Shown here one piece after another: positions 7,014-7,297 of a DNA stretch of 7,297 nt (position 1 is the first letter of the stretch; every line of letters begins with the position of its first letter). The translations under genes were made by a program, and so were the position numbers. The stretch comes from an uncultured Oscillibacter sp. (GTDB lineage Bacteria > Bacillota > Clostridia > Oscillospirales > Oscillospiraceae), in contig CAJTVF010000085.1 in NCBI GenBank assembly GCA_910579435.1, forward strand, positions 1-7,297, read 5' to 3'. The notes beneath the pieces are model-generated. The model did not search any database. It worked only from the letters and a program-made list of their open reading frames with translations, and had not been told where the DNA came from.

Positions 7014-7080
7014 ATACGCCCTGAGTCCGCAAGCGTACCAAGTACGCTTCCCCCCAGCACCCACCCAAAACTGGGCGTAT
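7014..7080 (-). other. two-tier stem-loop in the 5' domain of the OLE RNA
   Basis: ATACGCCC (7080-7073) pairs perfectly with GGGCGTAT (7021-7014). Inside lies a second perfect 8-bp hairpin, AAGCGTAC/GTACGCTT (7049-7042 with 7038-7031), with the three-base loop TTG. A G-rich strand (GGGTGGGTGCTGGGGGG, about 7067-7051) lies unpaired between them in this model and could take part in tertiary contacts. Confidence 0.6.
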
Positions 7081-7164
7081 CAAGCAGGCACCACGGGTTT
7101 CATCGATGTGCCCTTCAGAGGATTTTTAGGCCCTCCCTAGGAAGCGGCAGATCTGACTAGAATA

Positions 7165-7182
7165 CTGCGCCGCCGCTTAGCG
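7165..7182 (-). other. 5' strand of the RNA-closing terminal helix
   Basis: This segment pairs with 6528-6547 across more than 600 nt. The same bases can instead form a local hairpin, CCGC-UAA-GCGG (7183-7173), as soon as they are transcribed. The 5' end therefore has two alternative pairings, one available early and one only after the whole RNA is made. Confidence 0.65.
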
Positions 7183-7188
7183 GAAAAT

Positions 7189-7217
7189 AGTATAGCACAG
7201 TCGGGAAAAATATGCAA
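7189..7217 (-). promoter_or_regulatory. sigma-A-type promoter of the ole gene
   Basis: The -35 box TTGCAT (7217-7212), a 17-bp spacer and the -10 box TATACT (7194-7189) have ideal spacing. TG at 7197-7196 gives an extended -10. Transcription would begin about seven or eight bases on, near 7183-7181, exactly where the terminal helix begins. The area is A/T-rich against a GC-rich background. This would drive the ole RNA and, by read-through, possibly oapA and dxs. Confidence 0.68.
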
Positions 7218-7218
7218 G

Positions 7219-7231
7219 ATATACGGTATAT
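7219..7231. promoter_or_regulatory. 13-bp palindrome abutting the -35 box
   Basis: ATATAC-G-GTATAT is a perfect inverted repeat about one base upstream of the proposed -35 hexamer (7217-7212). Its position suits a regulator binding site or an A/T-rich UP-like element. No specific regulator can be named. Confidence 0.35.
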
Positions 7232-7297
7232 GAATTTTCGCCTATTGGCAAGTTGTATATTGAAAATGGACAGTCGGACAAGCCATGTCCGGCTGTT
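7232..7297. terminator. non-coding edge region with a possible terminator hairpin (7270-7296)
   Basis: No gene is visible here. At 7270-7296 an inverted repeat (ACAG-T-CGGACA, loop AGCCA, TGTCCG-G-CTGT) forms an 11-bp stem if read on the plus strand, including one U-G pair. On the minus strand it gives a 10-bp stem with an A-C mismatch. On the minus strand it is followed by CCATTTTCA, so it could end the gene upstream of ole (ispA would be expected). On the plus strand the window ends too soon to see a U-tract. Confidence 0.35.

Larger units (their letters stand above)
6528..7182 (-). ncRNA. ole: OLE RNA (ornate large extremophilic RNA)
   Basis: This ~655-nt stretch has no convincing gene. 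OLE RNA is a ~610-nt structured RNA of Firmicutes that forms a membrane ribonucleoprotein with OapA and is tied to cold, alcohol, Mg2+ and nutrient stress. Supporting evidence here: the adjacent downstream gene is an OapA homologue followed by dxs, which is the known ole neighbourhood; a promoter lies at the 5' end; and the 5' and 3' ends pair over 18 bp with two single-base bulges. Exact internal helices include 7080-7073/7021-7014 (8 bp), 7049-7042/7038-7031 (8 bp), 6831-6825/6790-6784 (7 bp), 6744-6739/6716-6711 (6 bp), 6693-6688/6672-6667 (6 bp), 6654-6649/6619-6614 (6 bp), 6600-6594/6575-6569 (7 bp), 6890-6886/6879-6875 (5 bp, one G-U) and 7112-7108/7091-7087 (5 bp). Base composition is more balanced than in the flanking genes. 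I have not aligned it to the OLE consensus, so individual helix names are not assigned. Confidence 0.83.

Noticed and set aside
6560..7083. Two short minus-strand open frames (about 95 and 79 codons) within the RNA region
   Set aside because: Composition is unlike the neighbouring genes, there is no ribosome binding site or motif, and they run through predicted helices. The region is better explained as structured RNA.
6891..7160. 89-codon plus-strand open frame opposite the RNA 5' domain
   Set aside because: No motif and no homologue that I recognise; it lies antisense to the RNA gene and promoter-proximal helices.
6528..7182. RNase P RNA, tmRNA or group II intron as identity of the large RNA
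   Set aside because: It is too long for RNase P RNA or tmRNA. I saw no tmRNA alanine-tRNA-like ends and no intron reverse transcriptase. The oapA-dxs context points specifically to OLE.
7223..7251. Second promoter TTGCCA with CATATA/TATACC further upstream
   Set aside because: Spacing is 13-15 bp with poor -10 options; the TTGCAT/TATACT pair is clearly better.

Overview
The window reads as one transcriptional direction: every gene lies on the minus strand. It most resembles a GC-rich Clostridia chromosome, probably a gut Oscillospiraceae-type bacterium (Flavonifractor/Lawsonibacter-like). This placement rests on gene order (ispA-side region, dxs, tlyA/yqxC, nadK, argR, recN), strong G/C bias at third codon positions, and protein style. 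It is inference, since no search was run.

Layout in the direction of transcription, from high to low coordinates. (1) 7297-7184: a short A/T-rich non-coding stretch with a hairpin at its outer edge and a good sigma-A-type promoter. (2) About 7182-6528: a ~655-nt non-coding, highly structured RNA gene whose two ends pair in a long terminal helix. I call it an OLE (ornate large extremophilic) RNA. (3) A GC-rich hairpin (6514-6494), then oapA, encoding the small four-helix membrane protein that partners OLE RNA (start TTG at 6478, stop at 5936). (4) dxs (5924-4068), the first enzyme of the non-mevalonate isoprenoid pathway. (5) A tightly overlapping run: tlyA-type S4/FtsJ RNA methyltransferase (4078-3251), nadK (3254-2376) and argR (2379-1930), joined by 11-nt, 4-nt and 4-nt overlaps. 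(6) A 198-nt gene-free gap (1929-1732) unusually full of hairpins. (7) recN (1731-40), DNA double-strand-break repair. (8) The first codons of a further gene may overlap the recN stop at the window edge.

The main biological point is the OLE RNA/OapA pair. OLE RNA is known mainly from thermophilic, alkaliphilic and anaerobic Firmicutes. There it forms an abundant membrane ribonucleoprotein with OapA (and OapB, OapC) linked to cold, alcohol, Mg2+ and nutrient-stress responses. The ole gene usually sits in this isoprenoid/DNA-repair gene cluster. The assignment here rests on location next to an OapA-like gene, size, absence of a credible reading frame, a promoter at one end, and many perfect nested helices. 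A covariance-model search would settle it.

The dxs-tlyA-nadK-argR-recN genes look like a co-transcribed housekeeping operon. The ole promoter may feed it by read-through past a hairpin with a poor U-tract.
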